From Leishmania mexicana MHOM/GT/2001/U1103 (lineage: Eukaryota > Euglenozoa > Kinetoplastea > Trypanosomatida > Trypanosomatidae), in contig NC_018306.1 in the NCBI RefSeq assembly GCF_000234665.1, positions 186,001 to 250,000 on the forward strand: a DNA stretch of 64,000 nt, in the 5' to 3' direction. The position numbers and the translations under genes were made by a program. This document shows positions 19,925-31,360 of this stretch, one piece after another. The notes below the pieces were generated by a model. The model was not told the DNA's origin. It did not search any database and worked only from the letters and a program-made list of their open reading frames with translations. Every line of letters begins with the position of its first letter. Position 1 is the stretch's first letter.

Positions 19925-20812
19925 AAATGAAGGGACGCGTACGAGTTCGAGCGTGACGCTGGCCTCGGTGGGGTGCGTGTGTGGGTGTGTGTGCGTGAGC
20001 TCGTTCAGCACAAGGAGAGGGGAAATTATATTTTGTGGCGGCGGCGGCGGGGCGGGAGGCCGAGAAGCAGAAAGAGTTGCCGGTGCGCTTAGGCAAGCGA
20101 AAAGCGAGGGCGACAGCAAGAGTCCCCTACACACACCCACGCACCGTCTGCCTGCCTGCCCGCGCTGCAGCGTGCGTGAGGACGGAGAGGGAGACTGGAA
20201 GAAACCCAATGATAAACCACAGCGCACGGGGAGGGACTGCGTCTGTGTTCTGGTGTGTACCTTCTTTGTTTTTCTTTCAGCCCCTCCTCGCTGCTCTCGA
20301 TGTCGTGCTCCCCCTGTCGCTGTGAGGCCGTCGCGGCGGGGGCGGGCGGGGGGGGGGGGGCAAGTGTCTACGCCGTCGCACGACGACACAAGGAAAAAGA
20401 AGATAGGCGAGAAAAAAATGCCAAAAGCAGAAGAAACGCTTCCCCGGGTGCGGCAGATGGCAGATGGCAGATGGTGACCCGACAGGGGGGGGAGGGGGGC
20501 AGCAGCAGTGATAGGTGGGTAGATAGGTAGATAGCTGTGTGTGTGTGTGCCGAGATGAAGGGGTGTAAGGCAGGGATGCGCGTCGGCATGCACGTGCAGT
20601 CCACGATCCGCACACTCGCTGAGATGTCTATCTCTCTATCTATCTCACACGCACACACACACGGCCGCACATGTGCGTACAGGGGCACGGGTTACGCGTG
20701 TGCTGCCCTCGTGTGCTGGGGTGGGGGGTGGGGGGTGGTAACGGAGAAAAAAAAAGAAAATGAGCGCGCGCGAGGGAGGGTGTGTGTGGAGTGATGAGCA
20801 TCTGCGAAGTCT

Positions 20813-20849
<37 letters not shown>

Positions 20850-21292
20850 TGCGTGTGTGGTGTGTGGGGGGGAGAGAGAAGGCGCGGGAAGGTTCGAAGG
20901 CGAGAGAGGGAGAAAAGGTAGGCCTTCGACACGCACGAGGTGGTGACGGCAGTGTTGAGCATCGTCGTGGCGTTTTGTGCCCCGCGTGCCCCTTCACGGG
21001 GTGGCGACAACCCGATGCACGCACGCATCATGGCAAACGACTTTGCTTTCGCGCACAGGCGAGAGGACTCGGCATGCGGCACGCACACGCGCGCACATAT
21101 ATATATATATAGATTTGGGCACGCTCCGCAACGTTGGCGAGAGAGAGAGATGCGAGTAGGGGGAGGGGGGTAGAGGAGGAAGGGGTCAGCCGGATGCACC
21201 GTCCCCCGTGTGTGTGTGCGCGCGTGTGTACTCTCATAGCATCCACTGTACGGCACTCCCCCTCTCGCGTCGACCTGGTGGAGGGAAGGGGA
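19925..21292. repeat. Direct repeat block A, copy 2
   Basis: Second copy of 17491-18878, beginning directly after the N gap. It continues past 21292 into unique sequence (GGGGGAGGGACGGTCCGCC), whereas copy 1 turns into the inverted block. This copy is therefore probably the one joined to the true chromosomal right flank. Confidence 0.9.
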
Positions 21293-24200
21293 GGGGGAGG
21301 GACGGTCCGCCGTGTGCGTGCACAGCGATGAGTACTTTCGTATGTAGGGTGAGACTGTTGGTGACAGCGGCCCAGCAGCGGGCACGGAGTGTGTGGCATG
21401 GCATCGAAGACACACACACACACATACACACACACAGAGACAGAGACTCAGGGATGCGCTAGCAGAACGGTGACAGCGGCGGAAAAAGAGCGCTGCGTTA
21501 CACGCGGTTGTGCGCGCCAGCGGAGATCTCCGTCTCCTCCGAATGGTGGCGATACCGCCGGCCCGGCAACAGTACCGTTTCGCGTCATCCGGAGTGTCGC
21601 GAGCCTGCACCCCCGCTACTAATGGGGCGGTGGGTGTACTCCCCCCCCCACACACACACACACACCACGGAAGCCGACCTGCCACCGTGCCTCTGCACGC
21701 ACGCCGTGTGTGTGTGTGTGGGGGGGGGGGGGGGAGGGGGGCAATAGGGTATGTGAGGCGTGCATTCCCCACGGCGCTGGTGGTGATGTACGGGGGCTCC
21801 CGCCACCGTGCGTAGAGACGGTCGGCGCCTCTCTGTGAACCTCGTCAGTCTGTCGTCATTGCTCCTGCGGCGGGTCCGCTTCAGTGAAAGAGAATTCAAG
21901 CTGTAGAAAGCCACTGACACCATGCAGAGCCCGCGGTGGCCTGTCCGCATCGAGGTCCGAATGCTGACCACGCCAACCTATGCACGGCCCTCCGACGTAG
22001 CGTCACCCCCGCATCTATCCGCCACTCCCTCACCCCACCCCCGCTCGCAGGATACTGAAGCGAGCCGACCTCCCCGTCTGCTGCGGTTCACCATTGAACC
22101 CGAACACACCGGATGACAACACACTTCGGACACAATCGGTGACTGCCCTGCGTCTCTTCGGGCTCTTCCACGGCCCTCACAGTCCTCGATGTGGCTTGGT
22201 CGGGGTTACTCGCGCGGCGTCTGATATCCTGTGGGTCTCCGAAACCGAATTCAACACACCATGAGGGCCCGTGCTGCCTTTAGAAGGCGCATGCGAGCCC
22301 CTCTATGTTGCGCTTGGCCCTCCAGGAGCCATGACAACGGCACCTGCGCCCCTATTCTTTAACGCTGACGGTACGCCGTTTCGTAGTCCCCCCCCCTCCC
22401 TCCTAGCACCACCACCGACCCCTTTCCAAATTCTTCTGCCGTGGGGAACAGTGTGGGCGCCGCAGGGCGGCTCGATGGATTCTTGCGCTTGACCTGGTCA
22501 TCTTCGCTGGAGCTCGACGGGAGGCATCACCGAGGGAGATGGAGGCGCGCAACGTCGTCTTCACGATTGGCATGCAACTTTTCCCCCGCACCCGCTGCCG
22601 GGGAATGCGCTGCCGCCGCCGGGACTGGGAGGCTCAGCGAGCGACACCGCAGGAAAACGTTCGGCGATACCGTCATTCCTGTGTCGCGTCACTACTGCGG
22701 CTCCAACCCCCAGAGGATGGGAAGGGCCTCATCGCCCCCCTCTCCTCCTCCTCCGCCCCTCCCAATGCGCTGGGGGTGCACGGCATCAAAGTCCGTGTGA
22801 ACGTGCGTGTGGTGCGTGCGTGTTGTTAGCTGTCGAGGTAGAAAGAGGTCAAGAGAGAGGCAGGCAGGCAGAAGAACTTAGCAGCCGTGTATCCGCCGAT
22901 AGGCGCCACGATGGAAAGGGAGAAGGAGAGGGAGGGGCAGTGGCAAGACGCCGGGCATGAAGAAAGACCTGAAAAGCGGCAACAGTCGCACGTCGACACT
23001 CGACCCCCGACCGTATCCTCCTAGACGCGCTACAACACACACACAGAGAGAGACACACACCTCCTCCTACCCTTCTCTGTGTTGGCGCCAGGTCACCACG
23101 GTGCGGCGGCTTGACAGAGGCGCTCGTACGCCACACGAAGGCAGCGGGTCCGCCCCGCTCACGGAGATGTGTGCGTGTCTTACGCCGCTTGACGCCAGTG
23201 TGCGCTTGCACAACTCTTGTTGCAACATGTAGATCACACAGACAGAGAGCAAGAGAGTCACAGACGGGGAGTGGGGGAGGGGGGGCACGGAAGACGTCCA
23301 AGTAAAGGAGTCAGGAGAAGCCACACCAGCGGCGGCAGCGAAAAATGGCAAGAGGGAAGCGAGCGAAAACATGTCGCTGCACAAATCTCGGTGCAGCGAG
23401 TCCCCCCCCCTCCGCTCGCCCTTTCCTTTTCTGCACAGACACACACACACACACAGAGACGCACACACAGAGCGAGCGAGGGAGTGAGCGGCACCGGTGC
23501 TTCCACCTCCGGCACCTCTGTTTTCGTGGCTGCGTCGTCCGACTCGACCTGGAGACGTACGTGTATCTGTACCTCTGTACATGTGTGTGTGTGTGTGTGC
23601 GTGACCGTGACCGTGCCATCAGGAGGAGAGGGAGGAAGAATGACAGAGAGAGAGAGAGATGTTATACGTGAAAGGATGACGCAGCGTGTTGGCTTGTCCG
23701 GCGGAAGGGGCGGTGGCGGCGGTGTAATGTACATCACTCCTCCTGTTCAACGAGTCGCCGGCCTAGCAGCGATGTCGACGCAGCCCGCGGTGAGAAGCGA
23801 AAGCCAGGGCAGGACAGGGCAGGGGAGGGGGAGGGGAGGGCTGTACAGAGATAGGCTTAGAAGCTGAGGAAAAGACCGGGAACAGCAACAGCAACGAAGA
23901 ACAGGAGGTGGAAGAGATGGGGAGCGAGGGAGGGCTGTGGTGGCGGTCCGAATACATGAACGCCTGCGTGTCCCACACACGCGCAGGCATAGTGGGCGAG
24001 AGGGAGAGAGACAGAAGGGGAGGGGCGGGAGAGTGGTGAAGAAGGACGCATCGGTAGACTACCGTCACGGTCCAGTAGAGAGCACGTGCACACACACACA
24101 CACACTCATGGAGAGAGAGGGGGGAAGGGGAGGAACAAAGGAGAAAGTGCTTATACAAGTACATGGTCCCATACACGCACGCACGCATGCGAGGCGACCA

Positions 24201-24471
24201 CGCATTACATCGGAGCGAAGCACAGCTGCGCGTGTCTGTGTATGTGGGCTGGGAAGCGTCCCAGCACGACGCCTCAGCAAAACAAAACCGAGAGATGGAC
24301 GGGGGAGGGGGGGGGGGCAAGACGTCCCCCAGATACATAACGAAAGAGTTCAAAGCACAGCACCACAGGACGTTGCTGGTCGTCGCTTCCATCGAGTATT
24401 CGACTCGACGTACATGGGAGGTGGCAGATTCAGAAGAGGAGGAGGGAAGGGTGCGCACGGGATGGCACCAC
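21293..24471. other. Long non-coding stretch downstream of the 863-aa gene
   Basis: About 3.2 kb without a supportable gene. It should be 3' UTR and intergenic sequence of the minus-strand gene at 25112. Visible features are CA runs at 21410-21437 and 21650-21664, a G-run-rich tract at 21720-21740, poly-C at 22387-22396 and 23401-23411, a GT run at 23582-23600 and a G-rich tract at 24301-24318. ORFs here are short and repetitive in composition. Confidence 0.6.
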
Positions 24472-25418
24472 ATGCACCGAGACAGAGGAGTCCTAAAACT
24501 TCTCTGCTGTGCGTTGTCTGCCGAAGAGGGCTGTTCGAATAACAGGATAGAGAGAGATGACGACGACGACGACCGTGTGTCGATGGGCGGACGGACGATT
24601 CGCCGGTGGACACGGGCGGGCGGGAGAGAGGTGTAAGAAGAGCGCACTTCAACACCTGGATACCTCCTGCTGCTCGCTGAGCACGCCCCCACCGCCCCCA
24701 CTACCCCGCACCCCTCCGCCACCCCAGGACGCCTGTGAATGGCGCGTCCCGTCACGTGGCCGTCCCACGTAGGCTCACAGGCGAGGTGCGCATGGGGGTG
24801 GAGGGGGGGGGGGGCAGAGGAGAAACCACGCGCTCATGTGCGAGAGAAACCGAGCGCCGCGGGGGGAGGGAGGGGGATAACAAAATACTATAGAGGGCCC
24901 ATCCGAGATGAACGGGGGAAGGGGAAAGGGGAAGGGGGGCCGTCCGTCCGTGTGTGTGTGTGTGTGTCGTGTGTCGTGTGTCGTGTGCGTGTGCGTGTGC
25001 GTGTGCATGTGCGTGGAGTAGAGAGGAAAAAGCGGGGAGCCGTTCGCGTGTCTCTCTCTCCCTCTCTTGACGTATCCGCCCTCTTGTCGAGCGCGAGCAG
25101 CCTCCGCCATGCTACGCCTGTACACGCTCGCTCGGTAGTTGGCGCCGCATCTTGTTCCCCTTGGAGGAGGACTCGCCGGCGGCGCCAGTGCTGGTGTCAC
25201 TGGCGTGCACCATCGACGTCCACTGCGCCATGGCGACCGCCATGCGCTGCTTTAGTAGAACAGAGTACTCGTCCAGCACCCACTGCAGTAACGCCTCCTC
25301 GCCACTGGGTCCGTGCCAAAGCACATCCAGCCCGTCAAACACGAGGGTAAGCTCGTCTGCATAGGTGTAGGTCTCACCACAGCCGGCGAGGCTCCGACCG
25401 GTACCGCTGATGCTGTTT
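24472..25418. repeat. Parental copy of the 947-bp inverted block
   Basis: The reverse complement of this segment occurs at 18878-19824. It contains the last 101 codons of the 863-aa gene and its immediate 3' flank, including the tract near 24790-24820 of thirteen or so G residues. Confidence 0.9.
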
Positions 25419-27703
25419 GCCGCGCCAATGGTGTTGGCGGATGTGGCGTCACCGGCGTTCGTCCCCGCTCCCTTCCGCGTCTGTGTAGTCAAGGTTACGG
25501 TGCAGCTGGACAGCTGTACCATAAACCGAGTGGAAGGCGTGAGGCGGGCGATGGCGGCTGCGGAGAGGGGTACACCTGATTCCATTCCTTTTCCGGGTCC
25601 GTCACCGTCCCTGTGTGTGCCGCCACCCGGCCCCAGGGCCGAACTCGCATGCACCACAGTAGATGGAGAGGTAGGGCCATGTGAAGCGCCAGCAGCCTTC
25701 GGCGGCTCCTGTGCGCTCATTAAACTTGCCTCCTCGCCGACTTTGTTGGAGGGCGCCCCAGCCCTGGTGCTGCCCTTCCCAAGCCCCGTCGACGGCGCGC
25801 CCTTACCGTTCGACAGTGGTCGTCTCAGCCCAGCAGTCTCAGGGCCCGTCACTGCACTCACAAAGCCGTCGGTGGGCTCATCTAAGGAGCGTCGTTGCGC
25901 TCGATCGGGGTGACCGCAGTCGCGGCTGTTAGCGGCGATCCTGCTGACACGAGTTTCCGACGGCGTCGCGGAGTCGTCCGCGTCTCCGCTGTGATCCGAA
26001 ACAGATTGGCCGAGCGACTTCGTCACCAGCCTCCCAGCGCCGTAGCCGGCCGCAATGTCATCTGGAAGCGGAGGCAGCATCGGCACGACACGGTTGGTGG
26101 TGGGGTGCAGCGTGCACCGCAACGGCAGCGACTGCTGCGACATCTGCGCCTGCAGATCCCTCGGGTGCATGCGCTGCCTTCGCGGTGACCGCTTTGTGCC
26201 TTCGCTGTTGCCCCCGGATGCAGCGGTGCCGGTGTTGATGCGAAGCAGCGCGTCGCCACTGAGGGGCGGAAGCCGCGTCACCGATGCCTCGTGGGCCCGC
26301 TCCACCAGCCGCTCCACAGCAGACATGCTTGGACACGCAGCAACTCCGCCGATGACGGACAGATCCCCGGGCGTGCATCGCCCCGCTTGGGAAGCCACCG
26401 GTGTTGCGTCGGCCAAAACTGTTTCTTCGCGCGGTCGCTCACGACACCCCAGCAGCACATAAGAACCGCTACAGACGGCCGTAGCCGCGGACGCCACACC
26501 TGCTGCCAGCGGCGCCGTTGTCGCTGCCGCGGCCCTCGCAGCGGGGGTGCTCGCACCACTTGATCCCGATGCTGGCAGGCTGATAAGGGGTTCCATGGGT
26601 GTGTGAGCGGGCATCGTCAGCACGCCGAAGAAGGGGATCGTGTTCCGCAAAGCGGTCCACAGCTGTGTGCGAATCTGGGCAGCCAGCGCCGTCGCAGCGA
26701 CCGCCGAAGTTGCAGCGGAGCTAACAGAAGATGAAGCGCAGCTTCCAGAGACGGTCCCACCGCCTCGGTTCACGCTTGGCATCGCGCGCCGTCGAGGAGT
26801 GGGCTTGCTGCCCGGTGTCTTCTCCCCCTTCCCACCCGCATGACCCGCAGTGCTCTGGGTGCTTGCGGCATCTGCGGCGTCGTTTTTCGCCGCCTTGGCA
26901 GCCGTGACGGAGGCAGCAGCGTCGTCATCCTCCTCCTCCCCCCACTCCTGCTGTAGCTGCTGTTGCTCGAGGCGATGGCGCTGGAGCTCCTCTTGAAGCT
27001 GAAGGTGTTGCTTGTACAGTGCCGTCACCCTGCTGTTCGATGCGATGTCACGCACAAAACTGAGCGGTAGCAGCTCCGCCCGGCGGTACACGACATCACA
27101 TGCCACACGAGCACCACTCTCACCTGCAAGCTGGACACCTACCGACGCAGCGGCTCTATCAGTGGTGGTGGGTAAGGTGTCGTTGGAGGAGAAGGACTCT
27201 GTGGATGGCGCAGCCGGGGCAACACCCTTCGATGCTGGCAGAAGCGGCGACGACGTAGACAGCGGCGGCGCAGATGGCCTCTTTTTCGTACCAGCACCGC
27301 CTCCCTTCACCACTCTGCCACGGGTCCCCCCAGCACCCACACGATCTTCCGAGGCCGGCGGCGTCGACTCGCCCTTGCCGTCGCTGCCGCCGCTTCCAGC
27401 TACAGTCCCCACAGCCGAGGCTGTCCTGCCTGTCCCGGCGGCATTTCCGACAGTTTTCACGCGGTGACTGCGACTGCCCTGACCCTGGGTCTCGTGCTTC
27501 CTGACGCGGTTTGCAAGGTCGGAGAGGACGCCCTGGAAGACGTCGCTAGTGCACTGCTTGCTGAGCGGAACACACTCATCGCTGCCGCAGTACACCTTGA
27601 CGAAGGACGAGGCAGAGCCGCTGGGGTTGAAGCCGGATGGTGTGGCGATGAAAGCCGTCGGCGACGTCACTTGCCCGCTGCTGGACGGGCTGACGGCAGA
27701 CAT
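25112..27703 (-). CDS. Hypothetical protein, 863 aa
   Basis: I do not recognise the family. The N-terminal segment (FVKVYCGSDECVPLSKQCTS, then DVFQGVLSDLANRVRKHE, residues about 30-75) and the C-terminal segment (TYADELTLVFDGLDVLWHGP, then LLQWVLDEYSVLLKQRMAVA, residues about 780-840) look ordered. Between them are Ser/Ala/Thr-rich stretches and one predicted coiled coil, LQLQEELQRHRLEQQQLQQE, near residue 230. The reading frame is open 5' of the chosen start, but the splice evidence argues against using it: a pyrimidine tract at 27931-27992 and AG at 27922-27923 put the first in-frame ATG at 27703 (MSAVSPSSSG). Its last 101 codons recur inverted at 18879-19184. An inversion ending at 25418 would separate those codons from the rest of the gene. 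Confidence 0.75.
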   Translation of the reverse strand: MSAVSPSSSGQVTSPTAFIATPSGFNPSGSASSFVKVYCGSDECVPLSKQCTSDVFQGVLSDLANRVRKHETQGQGSRSHRVKTVGNAAGTGRTASAVGTVAGSGGSDGKGESTPPASEDRVGAGGTRGRVVKGGGAGTKKRPSAPPLSTSSPLLPASKGVAPAAPSTESFSSNDTLPTTTDRAAASVGVQLAGESGARVACDVVYRRAELLPLSFVRDIASNSRVTALYKQHLQLQEELQRHRLEQQQLQQEWGEEEDDDAAASVTAAKAAKNDAADAASTQSTAGHAGGKGEKTPGSKPTPRRRAMPSVNRGGGTVSGSCASSSVSSAATSAVAATALAAQIRTQLWTALRNTIPFFGVLTMPAHTPMEPLISLPASGSSGASTPAARAAAATTAPLAAGVASAATAVCSGSYVLLGCRERPREETVLADATPVASQAGRCTPGDLSVIGGVAACPSMSAVERLVERAHEASVTRLPPLSGDALLRINTGTAASGGNSEGTKRSPRRQRMHPRDLQAQMSQQSLPLRCTLHPTTNRVVPMLPPLPDDIAAGYGAGRLVTKSLGQSVSDHSGDADDSATPSETRVSRIAANSRDCGHPDRAQRRSLDEPTDGFVSAVTGPETAGLRRPLSNGKGAPSTGLGKGSTRAGAPSNKVGEEASLMSAQEPPKAAGASHGPTSPSTVVHASSALGPGGGTHRDGDGPGKGMESGVPLSAAAIARLTPSTRFMVQLSSCTVTLTTQTRKGAGTNAGDATSANTIGAANSISGTGRSLAGCGETYTYADELTLVFDGLDVLWHGPSGEEALLQWVLDEYSVLLKQRMAVAMAQWTSMVHASDTSTGAAGESSSKGNKMRRQLPSERVQA

Positions 27704-27921
27704 GTCCCTTCTACGTCTGCTCCCACCCTCCTGGTCTGGGTATCCCACTCCCTTGATCGCCTCGGCCGGCCGATCTCCCCGTGCCTCTGTGCGCGTACGC
27801 GGGCGGGTGTTCCACCCCGACGTCGGTGACGCTACGTGAGAGACAAAACACGCCGCGGAGGGAGGGTTGAGGCAGAGGATGTCGAGTGCGGGATGGTGGC
27901 GATGCAGATCACAGAAGATGG

Positions 27922-27992
27922 CTGAACGCCGATGAGGAGGCAAAAGGGGGGGTAGGGGAGGGAGGCGTAAGGAGAAGAGAGAAAGACCCGTC
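27922..27992 (-). promoter_or_regulatory. Trans-splice acceptor that decides the 863-aa start
   Basis: On the minus strand a long CT tract (complement of 27931-27992) is followed by GCGTTCAG with AG at 27922-27923. The mature mRNA would begin there, so upstream in-frame codons cannot be translated and the ATG at 27703 is favoured. Confidence 0.6.
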
Positions 27993-29087
27993 CGATGATG
28001 TGTGGTGCACGTCTGTATGCTACGTGGGTACACACTCACTCACACACACCGCTCTCTCGCTGTATCTGTCCGGCGAGGAGGAATAAAGCCTCCACGCTGC
28101 CGCTTGCTTCTGCACTGATGATCACCCCCCTCACGTACAGCGGCTGTCGGCGTTTGGTGGAGCGAGCGGGTGTGTGCCCACGGAGGTACACACGCGGTGG
28201 ACGAGGGCAAAAATCAAAACGTGTGTTCGGCGCCTTCCCCTTCGTTTGCTGGCGTTTCCCTGACAGTACATGCAGTATGTTGCTCGTCGTATCAACGGCA
28301 CAGATCGAGCAGGCGAGGCCCAAAGTGAAAGGGAGAGAGGGAGAGATGCGCAGATGGGCGAAAGTAAACGAGGCACCGGAGGTGAAGCCGCGACACACCG
28401 CACAGAGGGGCAGCAGGTGGTAGGACCCAGAGGGCCACAATCCGTGCACTACCCCCCCCGTGCAGGGGGGGGGCGGGGGGTATGGAGGGCCGGCGATACG
28501 GCAGCGCACGGCTGCACTTGTGTATGGCAGGAGAGGGAGGGCACCAGGCTACTTCCCTTTTCTTTTTTCAGGAGGTGGCTCGCGTCACGTCGCGGCACAC
28601 ACACACAAGCACAAAGACCACCCCCTCCTCGCACCGACTCGCTCGCCGACTCCTTTGTTGCTTCGGTTGGTAGTTGGGGGGCGGGGGGTCATCTGATGCA
28701 CTCAACCCGCATCCCAAGTGACGGAATCAGCCCGCGCCTGTGCCTGTATGTATATATATATATATGGCTAAGTACGTACGGGCCTAATGCATAACGGAGC
28801 ATACACGCCCCGTGCGTGTGCATGGGTATAGGCAGGGGCTGGCCAGGTGACTGATCGTTGCGAAAAGGGGAAGGGGGTAGCGAGAATCGAGAAGAAGGTT
28901 CCCACCACTCGTGAGGCAGGGCGGGCCGGCGAGTGGCACCGCGAGCACAACCCCTGCACCCCCGGGGGGGGGGGAAAGCAACATTCGAAGATGCGCTGTG
29001 GCGAATGGATGGCAGAGGCTGCACCCCAAGGCAACACCAAAGACAACGAGGTAGACGCGGGTACCAGGCATCGCCACGAGCGCCGCA
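27993..29087. other. Intergenic region between the 863-aa and 494-aa genes
   Basis: No gene is seen in about 1.1 kb. It contains poly-C/poly-G blocks at 28449-28480, a G-rich tract at 28676-28690, a TA run at 28750-28765 and a poly-G run at about 28963-28975. It should contain the 3' UTR of the membrane-protein gene. Confidence 0.5.
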
Positions 29088-30572
29088 TCAGCCCACCTCG
29101 TACATGATGAGCTCGATCACAATCCCGACGCCGCTGACGAGCGCGTTGAGCTTGAAGAGCGCCTTCAGAAAGGGGATACAGAGGGACGTCATGAAGAGGT
29201 TCAGCCCCAGTACCACTAGCACAACACCACCAAAAGACGTCGTGAACAGCTTCGAGATGAGATCCATGACGTCGAGAACCGCCACCTCCCCGACGTCCTC
29301 GAGAAAATCGGCACCCGTCCCATCCTCTGCTGCATCCTCTTCGGAGACCACAGCAGCCCCGTCCTGCTGCTGGAGGCGGCGCTTGTGGCGACGGTTGCGA
29401 CTGCGCGCCGTCGCCGAGAGGGTCACCCGCCCGGACACCCGCAGTACCTGCCGCTTCAGAAACTTGTAGCTCACCATCGTGTAGCCTACCAAGCTGAGGG
29501 AAAGCAAGATGGTGCCGTTCTCCACAATGATGCCACGCCACCCGTGGTGGAGGATGAACGAAAACCACTGGCCAGTGCAGAAGGGCACGACCATGTAGAG
29601 TCGGTCACCGAGACTGACACGATGGTGGGAGGTGGACATGCAGATGCGGCGGTAACGCAGCACAGCAGACAGAGGAGAGGAGGGAGATGAGGGTAGTGCA
29701 GCGGAAAGGGAGCCAGCGCCGCGATCATCGTGATGATCGTCACCGGCGCCAGCGGCGCACCCCAGCTCTACGTCCTCAAAGAATTCCTCATAGCGTTCCA
29801 GCAGCGGAAAGAGATGTGTATCGCAGGCATGCTTGCCATCCACAATGTCCTTCACCCTGCACAGGATGCCACTGAAGAGGCCGGTGAGGAGCGACACCAC
29901 AAGCCACAGCCACGACGGTCGTACAGCGGATGGCATCACCTGCGCCCCTGTGTTGGCACTGCTCGAGAGAGATGAAGAGGACGACGGAGCGGGCAGCACC
30001 AACCCTGTCGACGAGTACAGCCATCCGTATCCGCTGAAGGTCCCGAGTGCCCACGCCACCGCCATCAAGTACTCGCCGCCGTTGACCTTGTGCACGGAGA
30101 GGTAATACGTGACGAGGATTGCTGCTGCGCTGAAGGCCAGGACGCGCAGCAGCAGCGGCACGAAGACAGCAATTTCGAAGCCGACAGGAAAGATGTAGTA
30201 GTAGATTGCACTGTAGCGATCCCGGGCCGTCGCGCCTCCTATGATGGCCCTGGCGTAGGTGGCCGTTGCCATGAACGACGCAGATGAAGAGACAAGCGAC
30301 GCTCCAGCTGACGCGGACGACGTCGCGAGCCCTGCGCTGCCCCCGGATGCCGACGATGCAACACTGATGCCGCCACCGTTGGACAAGGTGCTTACACTTC
30401 CAGCGAGAGATGACCCCGATACAAATGCGCTGCAATACGCCACGTACACCGCCGCCAGAGAGTAGGGGACCCAAAGAAGCAAGGAAGAGGCCACAAGGGC
30501 CGACTCGAGTGAGCGTCCATCTGTGCCACCACTAGTGGACCGCCGAGAGCCTCCAGATGTACGCGACTTCAT
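29088..30572 (-). CDS. Multi-pass membrane protein, 494 aa, family unknown
   Basis: Seven or eight hydrophobic segments are visible, at about residues 27-50 (LLLWVPYSLAAVYVAYCSAF), 124-158 (probably two), 168-193, 220-238, 350-368, 447-466 and 475-490. A further weak one lies near 325-343. Between them are a Ser/Ala/Gly-rich loop (52-108), an acidic loop with DDHHDD (about 278-283), a basic cluster RSRNRRHKRR (390-399) and an acidic stretch (410-425). The C terminus ends in IELIMYEVG. No transporter signature was recognised, so substrate and membrane are unknown. The start is the ATG at 30572 (MKSRTSGG); the frame extends upstream only through a non-ATG codon. A CT tract (GCTTTCTCTCTCTCTG) sits immediately before this ATG on the minus strand, so the AG used must lie further upstream, or a later Met is used. 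Confidence 0.78.
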   Translation of the reverse strand: MKSRTSGGSRRSTSGGTDGRSLESALVASSLLLWVPYSLAAVYVAYCSAFVSGSSLAGSVSTLSNGGGISVASSASGGSAGLATSSASAGASLVSSSASFMATATYARAIIGGATARDRYSAIYYYIFPVGFEIAVFVPLLLRVLAFSAAAILVTYYLSVHKVNGGEYLMAVAWALGTFSGYGWLYSSTGLVLPAPSSSSSLSSSANTGAQVMPSAVRPSWLWLVVSLLTGLFSGILCRVKDIVDGKHACDTHLFPLLERYEEFFEDVELGCAAGAGDDHHDDRGAGSLSAALPSSPSSPLSAVLRYRRICMSTSHHRVSLGDRLYMVVPFCTGQWFSFILHHGWRGIIVENGTILLSLSLVGYTMVSYKFLKRQVLRVSGRVTLSATARSRNRRHKRRLQQQDGAAVVSEEDAAEDGTGADFLEDVGEVAVLDVMDLISKLFTTSFGGVVLVVLGLNLFMTSLCIPFLKALFKLNALVSGVGIVIELIMYEVG

Positions 30573-31119
30573 TGGCAGAGAGAGAGAAAGCAAACCGAGC
30601 AGAATACCACAAAAAAAGATGAAGCACAGTTACAGTTCAAGTGATGTGGCGAGAACCCGCTCAGGGGTTTCTATCGGTGTCCGTTTAGGGGTGGTTCTAC
30701 TGCGGAATGATAAGCTGCTGAAGGTGTGAGGGAGGAAGCACCGCAGTCTTGCGCGGTCAGCAAGCGCCACACACAGAGTCAGCAGGAACGGACTGGCAGC
30801 AGCGGTGCATCAGAGGGGGACGACTCGGCGTGAGAATCGCGCCAGCTCACGCTGGAGAGAGAACAGCAACCAGCAGTACCGCAACACAGTGACGATGAAT
30901 GAAAGCGAAAAAAAAAAGGTCATAAAAATGGTGTGTGGTATATATATATATATAACGTTTATATAATATTGAACTAAAAGAGGTGTTCGCTTGCGCAGGC
31001 GGGGGTTGAAGACAAGACAGAGCGAAAAAAAAAAGGAAAACGGGCCAGATGCCGTCGTCGCCTGATTTGCTTCGTTGAATAGAGATGCGTACACGGCAGC
31101 TACAATTTACTATGCTGTA

Positions 31120-31241
31120 CGTATATGCCTATATACCTATATGTATATATATATGTATATATGTATATGCATGTGTATGTATGTATGTATATATGTATAT
31201 GCATGTGTATGTATATGTGTATGTATATGTATATATGTATG

Positions 31242-31272
<31 letters not shown>

Positions 31273-31360
31273 GTATATATATGTATGTATGTATATATGT
31301 ATATGCATGTGTATGTATATGTGTATGTATATGTATGTATGTATATATGTATATGCATGT
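31120..31360. repeat. TATG/TATATG microsatellite, about 240 bp
   Basis: Mixed repeats of TATG, TATATG and TGTATG, with GCATGTG interruptions recurring at irregular intervals. Its left end, TATATGCCTATATACCTATA, is the reverse complement of the right end of the repeat at 39607-39803, so the pair forms an inverted repeat about 8.2 kb apart. Confidence 0.9.

Noticed and set aside
27704..28039. Extending the 863-aa gene by 112 codons
   Set aside because: The predicted splice site at 27922-27923 and the pyrimidine tract fall inside this extension, so it would be 5' UTR or absent from the mRNA.
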